Positions 26,192 through 34,940 are shown, numbered from the stretch's first letter. The stretch is DNA of 64,000 nt from Haloterrigena gelatinilytica (GCF_013342145.1 NZ_JABUQZ010000001.1:3410001-3474000), one strand, 5' to 3'. Program-made: numbers and translations. Notes: generated from the letters alone by a model not told the origin.

Positions 26192-27778
26192 TCAGGCCTG
26201 GCCGTTCAGCGTGATGTAGTTGAGGCCGATGATGCGCTCGTCGGCCTCGAGTTCCTCGCGGGCTCCGTCGGGGATCTCGCTGTCGACGTTGTAGACGGTC
26301 AGCGCCTCGCCGCCGATGGTCTCGCGGGCGTTGAACATGCCGGCGATGTTGACGTCGTGCTCGCCCATCACGGAGCCGATGAGGCCGATGACGCCGGGCT
26401 CGTCGGTGTTGCGCGTGACGACCATCTTCCCGTGGGGGATGGCGTCGACGCGGTAGCCGTCGACGCGGACGATCCGCGGGTCGTCGCCGGCGAAGAGGGT
26501 GCCGTCGACGGAGACCTCGTCGTCGTCGTTGCTGACGGTCACCGAGATCAGGCTCTGGAAGTCCGCGGCCTGTCGGGTCTTGGACTCGGTGACGTCGACG
26601 CCCCGATCCTCCGCGATCTGGGGCGCGTTGACGGCGTTGACCTGCCACTCCAGCGGTTCGAAGACGCCCTTCAGGGCGCTCGCGGTGACGAACTCGACGT
26701 CCTCGTCGGCGATGTCGCCCTCGTAGGTGATCTCGACGTCCTCGATGCGACCCTCGAGCAGCTGGGCCGCGACCTTGCCCGCGGTCTCGGCGATGTCGAT
26801 GTAGGGCTCCAGACGCGGGAACGCGCTCTCGTCGATCGAGGGGGCGTTCAGCGCGTTCGCGACGGGTTCGCCGGCGAGCGCGGCGTTGATCTGGTCGGCC
26901 GTCGAGGTGGCGACGTTCTCCTGAGCGGCCTCCGTCGAGGCGCCGAGGTGGGGCGTGACGATGATCTCGTCGTGCTCGAGCAGCGGCGAGTCCGCCGACA
27001 GCGGCTCCTCGGCGAAGACGTCGAGCGCGGCGCCGGCGAGGGTGCCGTCCTCGACCTTCGCGGCGAGGGCGTCCTCCTGGATGATGCCGCCGCGGCCGAC
27101 GTTGACGATGTAGCCGTCCTCGAGGAGGTCGAGTTCCTCTTCGCCGATCATCCCCTCGGTCTCGGGGGTCAGCGGCGTGTGGATCGTCAGGAAGTCGGCA
27201 CGAGCGAGGCAGTCCTCGAAGTCGACGAGTTCGGCGCCGAGTCGGTCGGCGCGCTCCTCGGAGATGTAGGGGTCGAAGGCGACGATGTCCATGCCCAGCG
27301 AGTCGAGCTTCTTGGCGACCTCCTGGCCGACGCGGCCGAGGCCGACGACGCCAAGCGTCTTGCCGTCGAGTTCGGCGCCGAGGTAGTCGCTTTTCGCCCA
27401 CTCGCCGTTCTTCAGGCGGATGTGGGCCTGCGGGATCGAGCGCGCGGTCGCGAACGTCATCGCGACGGTGTGTTCGGCCGCCGCGCGGACGTTGCCCTCG
27501 GGAGCGTTGGCGACGATGACGCCCTCGTCGGTGGCGGCGTCGATGTCGATGTTGTCGACGCCGATACCGGCGCGGCCGACGATCGCGAGCTCCTCGGCGG
27601 CCTCGAGCACTTCGGCGGTGACCTCGGTCCCGGAGCGGACGATCATGCCGTTGGCGTCCGATACCGCCTCGAGGAGATCCTCGCCCTCGAGCTCGTAGCC
27701 TGTCTCGACCTCGTGGCCGGCGTCTCTGAGTACGTCCAGACCCGCGTCGGCGATCGGATCCGTGACCAGTACTTTCAT
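26192..27778 (-). CDS. serA: D-3-phosphoglycerate dehydrogenase
   Basis: 528 residues, the long type with a C-terminal regulatory part. It oxidises 3-phosphoglycerate with NAD, the first step of serine biosynthesis. The Rossmann motif VVGLGRVGQEVAKKL, the catalytic VNVGRGGIIQEDAL and the His/Glu pair region DVFAEEPL...VTPHLGASTEA are all visible. They are followed by the allosteric substrate-binding domain and a C-terminal ACT domain (VTRNTDEPGVIGLIGSVMGE) that normally binds serine. The ATG at 27778 yields MKVLVTDPIADAGLDVL, the family start. serB lies about 6 kb away. Confidence 0.96.
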   Translation of the reverse strand: MKVLVTDPIADAGLDVLRDAGHEVETGYELEGEDLLEAVSDANGMIVRSGTEVTAEVLEAAEELAIVGRAGIGVDNIDIDAATDEGVIVANAPEGNVRAAAEHTVAMTFATARSIPQAHIRLKNGEWAKSDYLGAELDGKTLGVVGLGRVGQEVAKKLDSLGMDIVAFDPYISEERADRLGAELVDFEDCLARADFLTIHTPLTPETEGMIGEEELDLLEDGYIVNVGRGGIIQEDALAAKVEDGTLAGAALDVFAEEPLSADSPLLEHDEIIVTPHLGASTEAAQENVATSTADQINAALAGEPVANALNAPSIDESAFPRLEPYIDIAETAGKVAAQLLEGRIEDVEITYEGDIADEDVEFVTASALKGVFEPLEWQVNAVNAPQIAEDRGVDVTESKTRQAADFQSLISVTVSNDDDEVSVDGTLFAGDDPRIVRVDGYRVDAIPHGKMVVTRNTDEPGVIGLIGSVMGEHDVNIAGMFNARETIGGEALTVYNVDSEIPDGAREELEADERIIGLNYITLNGQA

Positions 27779-27871
27779 GCGCGAGACAATCGTGCGCAGC
27801 ACGTAAACCCTTCCGTTGTTGCCAACGGGGGCAAAAACTACCGCTTCGACGAGACCGACTCGCGGGACGGT

Positions 27872-29773
27872 TCAGTAGCCGGACAGTCGCATCGTCGCCT
27901 GCGTTTCGAATGACGTGGTCCCGGTCGGGTGGGGGAGTCGCGCCGTCGCGGCCTCCAGCAGGAGCCAGGCGACGACGCGTTCGCCCTGGATCGGCTCGTC
28001 GCCGATGTACTGCGCCGGATGGACGAACGCGGTTTCGATCTCCCGGTTCTCGAGTCGCTGGGCGCCCGGTATCTCCCCGGCGCTGCGGCGGACGACGACG
28101 ACCTCCATGCCGTCCTCGAGCGGAACGCCGATCGTTTCCGGGCCCTCGGGGTTGGAAAACCGGACGGCCGTCCCGGGCTCGCCGACCAGGTAGAACTCCG
28201 TTTCCGGCGTCGTCCACTCGGCGCCGTCGGAGCGTTCGATCGCGACGCCGTCGGTGGTCCCGGGGGTGACGTCCATCGCAACCGTTGCGATCGAGTGATG
28301 GGGAACGCCGTTCTCGCTCGCGTCGCCGTCGACGACGGCGCCCGGATCGGCCTCGACATCCGTTTCGGCGTCTGCAGACACTCCGTCAGCTATCGTGGCC
28401 GCATATTCGGTACCGAACCCCGGTCCCTGGCGGCGCCAGATCGGAACGACCGTCCCGTCCTCCCAGAACTCCGTGGCGAGTTCGTGACTGGACTGCCCGA
28501 ACCGGTAGCCCGAGCGGTGGTCCCGACCCTCGGCGCCTCGAGCGCCGGTCTGATAGTGGGCTCTGAACCGGAATCCGGCCGGTCGGTCCGCGCCCCCGGG
28601 ATAGGTCACGGTACCGAGCAGTCCCGGTCCGCCGACTCCGACGCTGTGGACGTCCCAGACCAGTACGTCGCCGCTGAACGCGGACTCGCCGTCCGGAAAG
28701 AACCACTCCAGCGTGTTCTCGCCGTCGCGTTCCGGGAGGCCGTAGCCGCTGAAAGTCACGGGTGACTCGAGGCTCGCGAACACCGGGCGCTCCCGAAACT
28801 CGGCGGCGATCTCGACGCCGTGGGCTCCCGAGTCGTCCCACCCGATTCGCCACCCGTCCCGATCGAACGGCTCCGGCGGGTCCTCGATCCGGTGGCCGCC
28901 GTCGACCGCGGTGTACCACGGTCGCCGCTCGAGCGGGACCGACGGAACGGTTCCGAGGACGGTGTCGTCCGCCGGCACGATGGTCGCCGCCAGTTCGTGC
29001 GGCGGAACCTCGACGAACCGTTCGACTCGCGTCACGTCACTCACGTCTCCGACGTCGTCGTTCCGCACGTCGAGATCGACGACCACGGCGGTGATCGCTT
29101 CGCCCTCGTCGACGAACAGGACGATCGGGATCACGCCGCCGCGTTCGATCTCGCCGGTCGCGGTGATCGATTCGGCGACCGGCAGCGACGGAAACCAGTC
29201 GTTGCCGTCGGCGTACTCCTGTACGCGGGCGTCTTCGAGGATCCGTCGGAGCCGCGCTTCCTCGAGCCCCGCGTCGTCCGCCTCCCAGGCCCGCCACGAG
29301 ACGTCCTGCGGGTCAGTGATCGTCAGCGCGGCGAGGGAGTCGGTCCGGCGATCGACGAGTCCGTACGCGATCCGTCTGTCGACGGCCGTGACGTCGACGA
29401 CCCCCTCGTCGAGACCGCCTTCGATTTCGACGTCCGGACTGCCCTGCACGCTGACCGCGTCGAGGGAGTTCGTGTACGGATCGTACGCCTCGTAACTCGA
29501 GCGCATGTCCTCGGCGACCGCGTGGACCTCCGGATCGGAGAGGAGCACCTCGAGTGCGCGCCGCTTCCGGTAGGTGTAGAGCGTGTGGATGATCTCGGCG
29601 TCGAAATCCCGAGTCGAAACGAGTCGAGCGTCGGGGAACTCGCCGCCATCGTCCTGGGCCGACGAGATCCCGCCGATCGCCAGCAGCCCCGCGCTGCCGG
29701 CTGCCGTCGCCACGAATCGTCGACGGGACACGCCTCGAGGGTGCGGTCGGTTGACATTGCTATCCAGTACCAT
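27872..29773 (-). CDS. Tat-exported protein resembling copper amine oxidase, probably catalytically altered
   Basis: 633 residues. SRRRFVATAAGSAGLLAIGG is a Tat leader without lipobox. The order of segments resembles copper amine oxidases: an N-terminal PepSY-like region (YTYRKRRALEVLLSDPEV), VERFVEVPPHELA, PPEPFDRDGWRIGWDD, EFRERPVFASLESP, and late HHSIATVAMDV where the family has its copper-binding His-x-His block. I do not see the topaquinone motif (N-Y-D/E) or the usual catalytic-Asp segment. It may therefore be an inactive or diverged family member. The assignment is by pattern only. It is secreted, and transcribed from the strand opposite the SQPDE genes next to it. Confidence 0.5.
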   Translation of the reverse strand: MVLDSNVNRPHPRGVSRRRFVATAAGSAGLLAIGGISSAQDDGGEFPDARLVSTRDFDAEIIHTLYTYRKRRALEVLLSDPEVHAVAEDMRSSYEAYDPYTNSLDAVSVQGSPDVEIEGGLDEGVVDVTAVDRRIAYGLVDRRTDSLAALTITDPQDVSWRAWEADDAGLEEARLRRILEDARVQEYADGNDWFPSLPVAESITATGEIERGGVIPIVLFVDEGEAITAVVVDLDVRNDDVGDVSDVTRVERFVEVPPHELAATIVPADDTVLGTVPSVPLERRPWYTAVDGGHRIEDPPEPFDRDGWRIGWDDSGAHGVEIAAEFRERPVFASLESPVTFSGYGLPERDGENTLEWFFPDGESAFSGDVLVWDVHSVGVGGPGLLGTVTYPGGADRPAGFRFRAHYQTGARGAEGRDHRSGYRFGQSSHELATEFWEDGTVVPIWRRQGPGFGTEYAATIADGVSADAETDVEADPGAVVDGDASENGVPHHSIATVAMDVTPGTTDGVAIERSDGAEWTTPETEFYLVGEPGTAVRFSNPEGPETIGVPLEDGMEVVVVRRSAGEIPGAQRLENREIETAFVHPAQYIGDEPIQGERVVAWLLLEAATARLPHPTGTTSFETQATMRLSGY

Positions 29774-30474
29774 GCTCCGGCGCAGTTGGATGACTGGCTG
29801 GATAAATGATGCTACCGTTCGAAACGCAGCGTCCGATTGCGCCGTCCGGATCGAGCGGTGATCGCGAACCACCCGGCGACCGGTCCGCACCGGCGCTCGG
29901 CCGGTTCACTCGTCGCCCGTCTGTCGAGATTCCGGACGATCTGGCCGCGGCGCGGATCGACGAAGCGGAACCGTTCGGTCGGAAGGTGACGATTTCCGTT
30001 ACAGTCGCGACCGCGAGTCGGTGCGTATTCGATGACGGACAGGAACGGATCGATCCGGCCGAACGATCTCGCTCGAGACGCGGACCGTTGCGAGATCAAT
30101 CGCCGCATATCGCTGTATTTCGGCGCGTAGAATATCGTTGATCGCGAGCCTGCGTCCGTTCAACGGGCTGTCACCCGCGGCAGTAACTATTTCCTCGAAC
30201 GGACGACGCAATCAGCTGTTTGCTCGCGCGAGGCGATCGTTACCCGGGCCTGTCAGAACCAGCTATCCGACAGATTGGACCAAAAAACTCCTTTATATTC
30301 CAGATCCATCATACGAACAATAGCGTTAGACGTACCAGATTACCGGATACTGTCGAAACAACCACTGAATACTGCTACTCATATTAAATTGATGGATACT
30401 AGAAGGAACGGTCGGCGGCGTTTATCTGGCAACTCGGGCAAGGATTGTGCGCCCACGAGGGCGTGAGAGCAAAA
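29774..30474. promoter_or_regulatory. 701-nt divergent intergenic region with distal promoter of the second SQPDE pair
   Basis: No convincing gene was found: open frames are basic and atypical. From about 30270 the sequence is markedly AT-rich, with TTTATATT at 30292-30299 and a second TATA-like stretch (catattaaatt) at about 30379-30389. A small hairpin cgccc-acga-gggcg lies at about 30450-30463, just before the ATG at 30475. The gene may have more than one promoter. Confidence 0.4.
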
Positions 30475-31056
30475 ATGAGTGAACAAGACACGACAGGCGA
30501 CTCGAGGCGATCGTTCATGGCGAAGGGTGCACTCGCGACGGGTGCGCTGACGCTCGGAACGGGCGCCTTCGGGACGGCCACAGTCGGAGCACAGGGAGAC
30601 CAAGTAGCGGTCTTCGCGAACAATTACTATCCCGGCGGGAACTTCGACGTCATCGCGCCGCTTCAGACGAGCACGACCGTCGAGATACTGCAGCTAGAGG
30701 GGGAGACCATTCCGGAGATCTCCCAGCCCGACGAGTGGTCCGGTCACATCATCCGATACGACATCGGCCAGCAGTCGGGGATCACGACGTTCCTGTTCGT
30801 GCGCGGCCAGAGCCTGAGCTCCGATGACAGCGGGACGATGGGTGAGGAGGCTTCGGTGCTGAGTTCCGATCTGAACCTCCTCAACACGACGCTGGGAAGC
30901 ACTGGAGCTACGACCGATACCGACACGACCGAGGACACCGGGGACGTCGTCCAAGAGGAGAACGGCGACGTGATCCAAGAGGAGAACGGCAACGTCACGG
31001 AAGAGGAGCCCACCACGACCGGAAACGACACGACCGCCGATATGGGAGGTGACTGA
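30475..31056 (+). CDS. Tat-exported SQPDE-domain protein, copy 2 (unrecognised family)
   Basis: 193 residues, a clear paralogue of the product at 16808. The Tat leader SRRSFMAKGALATGALTLG differs at few positions. The mature domain contains VAVFANNYYPGGNFDVIAPL, IPEISQPDEWSGHIIRYDI, ITTFLFVRGQSLSS and EEASVLSSDLNLLNTT. The tail is longer than in copy 1 and contains a repeated VQEENGDV/IQEENGNV unit followed by Thr/Asp-rich sequence, so it is extended and acidic. The ATG at 30475 follows an A-run. It is first in a unit with the genes at 31059 and probably 31502. Confidence 0.72.
   Translation: MSEQDTTGDSRRSFMAKGALATGALTLGTGAFGTATVGAQGDQVAVFANNYYPGGNFDVIAPLQTSTTVEILQLEGETIPEISQPDEWSGHIIRYDIGQQSGITTFLFVRGQSLSSDDSGTMGEEASVLSSDLNLLNTTLGSTGATTDTDTTEDTGDVVQEENGDVIQEENGNVTEEEPTTTGNDTTADMGGD
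31045..31052 (+). promoter_or_regulatory. Perfect Shine-Dalgarno for the downstream SQPDE gene, copy 2
   Basis: GGAGGTGA within the final codons of the upstream gene, 6 nt before the ATG at 31059. The sequence and spacing are identical to those of the first pair (17330-17337). Confidence 0.7.
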
Positions 31057-31058
31057 CA

Positions 31059-31388
31059 ATGGTGCAAGACGACGGCGACGGACAAATACTGGTCTTCACG
31101 TACGATTACGAAGCCGGCGAGGACTTCGAGGTCATCTCGCAGCTCGAAACGAGCACGACGGTGCAGATCCTCCAGACCGCCGACGGCGAGGCCGTTCCGG
31201 AGATTTCCCAGCCCGACGAGTACGTCGGCCACGTCGTGCGGTACCAGGTCGACGGCGGTCCGGTGAGTCCCACGACGCTCATGTTCATCCGCGGCGGGAC
31301 CATCAGTAGCGGCGAGAGCGCGACGCTCGGCGAAGAAGCGACGATGTTCAGCCCGACGCTGAACCTCCTCTCGACCGACGTCTCGTAG
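31059..31388 (+). CDS. Signal-less SQPDE-domain partner, copy 2 (unrecognised family)
   Basis: 109 residues, exactly the length of its paralogue at 17344. It contains ILVFTYDYEAGEDFEVISQL, VPEISQPDEYVGHVVRYQV, TTLMFIRGGTISSGES and MFSPTLNLLSTD. There is no signal peptide or hydrophobic helix. It starts 2 nt after the preceding stop. A T-rich stretch (gattatttttg, about 31416-31426) after its stop could terminate transcription, though the third SQPDE gene follows 113 nt downstream. Likely a heteromeric partner of the Tat-exported protein. Confidence 0.72.
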   Translation: MVQDDGDGQILVFTYDYEAGEDFEVISQLETSTTVQILQTADGEAVPEISQPDEYVGHVVRYQVDGGPVSPTTLMFIRGGTISSGESATLGEEATMFSPTLNLLSTDVS

Positions 31389-31501
31389 CGCTTCCGTCGC
31401 GTACTCCTCCGTCGATTATTTTTGATCGGGTTCGGGAAGCGGGTCCGGATCGACGCCGGTGGACGAACGACCGACAGAGACCGCCACTACCACACCGTCA
31501 C

Positions 31502-32005
31502 ATGACCGCCGAACGGAGTCAGAATCAGTCGAACGAGTCGTCGGCCGCAGCGGGCGAGTCGTCGAACGCATCGAAAGCGCGGATCGGCACCGCCAGTATC
31601 GTCGTCGTCGGTACGTCCGCCTCGATCGAAGCCACCGACGTCGAGACCGAGTCGTCCGAGGCGGACGCGCAGTCCGAAGACCGTCATCTCGTGCTGGTAT
31701 CGCTCGACGACTACCGGCCGGGGTTGACCGTTCGCCTCGTCGATCGGCTGCCGGCGACGACCGTCGTTCGGCTTCTTCGAACGCCCGACGGCGAAACGGT
31801 GCCGGTCCTCACGCAACCCGACGAGTACGCGGGCTACGTCGCTCGCTCGACGCTCGAGGGCGGGGCGGTCGGAACCACGACCCACCTCTTCGCGCGCGAG
31901 CAACTCGAGACGGACGCGGAGTACGAACTCGTCGGCGACGCGCAGGTGTTCAGCACGCGGCTGAACCTGTTTCGGGTGACCGCCCGTCGCGTCGGCGAGG
32001 AGTAA
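31502..32005 (+). CDS. Divergent third SQPDE-domain protein
   Basis: 167 residues. The N-terminal ~60 residues are Ser/Glu/Ala-rich with a weak hydrophobic stretch (IGTASIVVVGTSASI) but no twin arginine. The C-terminal ~105 residues match the SQPDE domain: TVVRLLRTPDGETVPVLTQPDEYAGYVARS, TTHLFAREQL, VFSTRLNLFRVT (the first is split here only by order). The S of SQPDE is T. It follows the second pair in the same direction. It may add a third subunit or have diverged after duplication. Confidence 0.65.
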   Translation: MTAERSQNQSNESSAAAGESSNASKARIGTASIVVVGTSASIEATDVETESSEADAQSEDRHLVLVSLDDYRPGLTVRLVDRLPATTVVRLLRTPDGETVPVLTQPDEYAGYVARSTLEGGAVGTTTHLFAREQLETDAEYELVGDAQVFSTRLNLFRVTARRVGEE

Positions 32006-32142
32006 CGCGACGGGGAGCGCCCGCCGGCGGCCCGATCGAACCGTCGTCCGAGCGATCGGCTACCGGCGCCGACCGGCGGGCCGTCGCCGCCGATGACGTT
32101 CGAACGAACAACTATATGTGCGTCTCGTGTCACATTCTGCTA

Positions 32143-32928
32143 ATGGCACGACTCGAGCGGCTCAGGGTCTATCCGATCAAGGGACTCGACGGTATCGAAC
32201 TCGAGACCGCCGAACTCCTCGAGGGCGGCACGCTCGCGTCCGATCGGGAGTTCGCCCTCTTCGACGCGGACGGCGAGGTGCTCAACGGGAAGCGGACGGA
32301 TCGGGTCCACGACCTGCGGACCGATTTCGATCCGGAACGGACCGAACTCTCGGTCGAAGCGCCCGACGGCGAACGGGTCCGGTTCGACCTCGAGACGGAA
32401 ACCGGCCGCGACCGCGCCGAAGAGTGGTTCGGCGACTTCTTCGAGGAAGACCTGACCCTCGAGCGCGACCGGTCGCTGGGCTACGTCGACCGCCGCGAGA
32501 TGGGGCCGTCGGTGATCAGCACCGCCACGCTCGAGACCGTCGCCGACTGGTTCGAAGACGAGGGAATGACCGTCGAGGGGGCCCGCCGGCGCCTCCGCGC
32601 GAACGTCGAGATCGGCGGCGTCGAGCCGTTCTGGGAGGACCGCTTCGTCGGCGAGGACGCTCCGGCCTTCGAGGTCGACGGCGTCCGGTTCGCGGGCGTC
32701 ACCCCCTGCGGTCGCTGCGTCGTCCCCCGACGGGATCCCGAGTCCGGCGAGCCGATCGAGGCGTTCCAGCAGCGATTCGTCGAGAAACGCGAGGAAACGT
32801 TCCCCGACTGGGCCGACGCGGACGCCTTCGACCACTACTACACGGTGATGCTCATCTCTCGAGTGCCGGAAGCCGACCGCGGCGAAACGCTTCGCGTCGG
32901 GGATCCCGTGCGCGTCGTGGAAACCTAG
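32143..32928 (+). CDS. MOSC domain protein with N-terminal beta barrel
   Basis: 261 residues. The N-terminal MOSC_N domain (LERLRVYPIKGLDGIELETA, DREFALFDADGEVLNGKR) is followed by the MOSC domain. Its cysteine sits in the motif GVTPCGRCVVPRRDP, as in the YcbX/mARC group, where the Cys binds the molybdenum cofactor. Such proteins reduce N-hydroxylated compounds or handle sulfur with Moco. It has no ferredoxin domain, so a separate electron donor is needed. The ATG at 32143 is preceded by a TATA-like aactatatg about 30 nt upstream, fitting a leaderless mRNA. Confidence 0.88.
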   Translation: MARLERLRVYPIKGLDGIELETAELLEGGTLASDREFALFDADGEVLNGKRTDRVHDLRTDFDPERTELSVEAPDGERVRFDLETETGRDRAEEWFGDFFEEDLTLERDRSLGYVDRREMGPSVISTATLETVADWFEDEGMTVEGARRRLRANVEIGGVEPFWEDRFVGEDAPAFEVDGVRFAGVTPCGRCVVPRRDPESGEPIEAFQQRFVEKREETFPDWADADAFDHYYTVMLISRVPEADRGETLRVGDPVRVVET

Positions 32929-33013
32929 TCACCGTCCACTTCGGAGACGGCGCCTCCGATCCCGTCCGCGCATCCGGACCTCCCCTCTCGAGCGACTCGG
33001 CTCCTCGGGGAGT

Positions 33014-33913
33014 TCAGAGCGTGATCAACGCGGCGCCGACGACGATCAACGCCGCGCCCGCGACGACGCCCTTCGTCACTCGCTCGATGTCCCGCAGGAG
33101 GACGGCGGCGAACACCAGCGTGAAGAAGGGCGCGGTCGCCACCAGCGGGTCGACGAGCGCGATTCGACCGCTTTCGAGGCCGAGCGCGGTCATCAGCGAC
33201 AGCATCGCGACGGCCGTCAGGAGGCCGCTGCCGGTAAAGTAGCGGTACGATTCCCGCGGACGCTCGAGCGCATCGCGACCGCCGACGGCGAAGACGTAGG
33301 CCACCAGCGCGACCAGCCCGGCCGTCTCGTTGAGCGCCACCGCTTCGAGCGCCGAGAGCGGCGTCTCGAGCATCCCGTACCGGCGCGCGACGTTCGCGAC
33401 GGCGAAGGTCGCGGCGGCGGCGATCGGCCACAGCAGGTCCCGGGGCGTCCAGCCGCTCAGATCGCCGCCTCTCGAGGCGGTCAACAGGGCGAGGCCGGCC
33501 ACGAGGACGACGATTCCGACGCCGGTCACCGGGCCCAGCGGTTCGCTCAGCCAGGTCAGCGCGAGGAGGGTCGCGAACAGCGGTCGGGTGCTGAGAATAG
33601 CGCTGTTGAGGCTCGCCCCGACCCTGTCGACGCCGACGAAGATCGCGATCCGGCCGACGGCGGTGCCGACGACGCCCGCGAAGGCGAAGACGGCCAGGAT
33701 CTCGAGGGTCAGTTCCGAGAACGCCGACCGTCCGTGGAGCGCGGCGATGACCAGCCAGTAGATCCCCGAGTCGACGAGGGCGACGACCAGCGACGCCTGC
33801 ACCGAGTCGCCGCCGGCGGCCATGCCGCGCTTGTCGAAGATCGGAGTGAACCCCCAGAGGATCGCCGGGACGAGCGCGAGCGCGAGGACCTCGAGAGTGG
33901 TGTTCGTCGTCAT
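33014..33913 (-). CDS. EamA/DMT family transporter
   Basis: 299 residues with about ten hydrophobic helices in two similar halves, the EamA duplication. Family-like segments include ALVPAILWGFTPIFDKRG at the N-terminus, AILSTRPLFATLLALTWLSEP closing the first half, and LVDPLVATAPFFTLVFAAVLL closing the second. Members export metabolites such as amino acids or nucleotide derivatives; the substrate here is unknown. It is divergent from serB, with 158 nt between starts. Confidence 0.88.
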   Translation of the reverse strand: MTTNTTLEVLALALVPAILWGFTPIFDKRGMAAGGDSVQASLVVALVDSGIYWLVIAALHGRSAFSELTLEILAVFAFAGVVGTAVGRIAIFVGVDRVGASLNSAILSTRPLFATLLALTWLSEPLGPVTGVGIVVLVAGLALLTASRGGDLSGWTPRDLLWPIAAAATFAVANVARRYGMLETPLSALEAVALNETAGLVALVAYVFAVGGRDALERPRESYRYFTGSGLLTAVAMLSLMTALGLESGRIALVDPLVATAPFFTLVFAAVLLRDIERVTKGVVAGAALIVVGAALITL

Positions 33914-34071
33914 CGGCTCGGCTCACCCGGTCGTAGTCGCGTCATCGAGGGGTTCGAACTGGGAGGGGACGACGGGAGAGCGTTGCGGTGGCGGGCGACC
34001 GTTCGGAGGACCGTCGGGGAGCCGCGGCGAAACCTGAACTGGTTTATCCGGGGGCCGACAATCGGCGGGCG

Positions 34072-34722
34072 ATGACAGTCGTCGCTTTCGACTTCGACGG
34101 GACGCTTTCGGACTCCGAGATGACCGTGTTGCTCGGCGATCGCCGCGACGTCGCCGACGAAATGGCCGAGATCACCGAGCGCTCGATGAACGACGAGATC
34201 GACTACGCCGAGAGCCTCCGCAAGCGCGCGGCGCTCCTCGAGAGCCTGCCGGAAGCCGATGCCGAGGCGGCCTTCGGTCAGGTCGAACTCCGGGCGGGCG
34301 CCGCCGACCTCATCGCCGAACTGAACGACGCCGGTATCACCACCGCGATCCTCACCGGCGGCTTCGAACGCGGCGTCGCCGCCGCGCTCGAGCGCGAGGA
34401 CGTCGCCGTCGACCACATCGTCTCGAACCGACTCCCGATGCGGGACGGCGAACTCACGGGCGCCGTCGAGGGGCCGCTCATCGAGGGCACCAAGGACGAC
34501 GCGCTCGAGGCCCTCGCCGACGACGTCGGCGCCGACCTCGAAGACACCGTCGCGGTCGGCGACGGCGCCAACGACCTGCCGATGCTGGAAGTCGCCGGCC
34601 TCGCGGTCGGCTTCGAGCCGAAACCGGCCGTCGAACCCCACTGCGACGTCGTCGTAACCTCGATGGCCGAGGCCCGCGAGGTCCTCCTCGAGGAAGGCGT
34701 CCTCTCGGAGCGCGGCGAGTAA
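34072..34722 (+). CDS. serB: Phosphoserine phosphatase (HAD family)
   Basis: 216 residues. The HAD motif I VVAFDFDGTLSDSE opens the protein. Motif II is ILTGGF near residue 96, and motif III/IV AVGDGANDLPML lies near residue 160. The cap region is short, as in archaeal SerB. It removes phosphate from phosphoserine, the last step of serine biosynthesis. A T-rich element (ggtttatcc) lies about 30 nt before the ATG, fitting a leaderless transcript. Another small-molecule HAD phosphatase function cannot be excluded. Confidence 0.88.
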   Translation: MTVVAFDFDGTLSDSEMTVLLGDRRDVADEMAEITERSMNDEIDYAESLRKRAALLESLPEADAEAAFGQVELRAGAADLIAELNDAGITTAILTGGFERGVAAALEREDVAVDHIVSNRLPMRDGELTGAVEGPLIEGTKDDALEALADDVGADLEDTVAVGDGANDLPMLEVAGLAVGFEPKPAVEPHCDVVVTSMAEAREVLLEEGVLSERGE

Positions 34723-34901
34723 CGGCTCGTTTCTCCGATTTCGACCGCGTCGCTCGGACGACTACGCCTCATTACCAGGTCGTATTACTCGAGAGCGACC
34801 GCTGAGTCGACCGAATTCAACACTATCGATCATGCCGGTATCGGACCCGAGCGCGAACAATCACGGATCGACGAATGTCCACCATAACGGCCGATTTCAA
34901 T

Positions 34902-34930
34902 ACCGAGAGGGTTTTAACTCGCGATCGAGT
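34902..34930 (+). promoter_or_regulatory. TATA-like element with palindromic operator ACTCG-N4-CGAGT
   Basis: ACCGAGAG (34902-34909), TTTTAA (34912-34917), then the palindrome ACTCG-CGAT-CGAGT (34917-34930), ending 10 nt before the ATG at 34941. The same block (ACCGAGAG, TTTTA, ACTCG-N4-CGAGT) precedes the paralogue at 60390. The position just downstream of the TATA element fits a repressor or autoregulator site. Confidence 0.65.
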
Positions 34931-34940
34931 AAGTACTTGT

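Noticed and set aside
29806-30141. Short open frames in the 29774-30474 region
   Set aside because: Arg/Ser-rich, overlapping on both strands, without start context or acidic bias.
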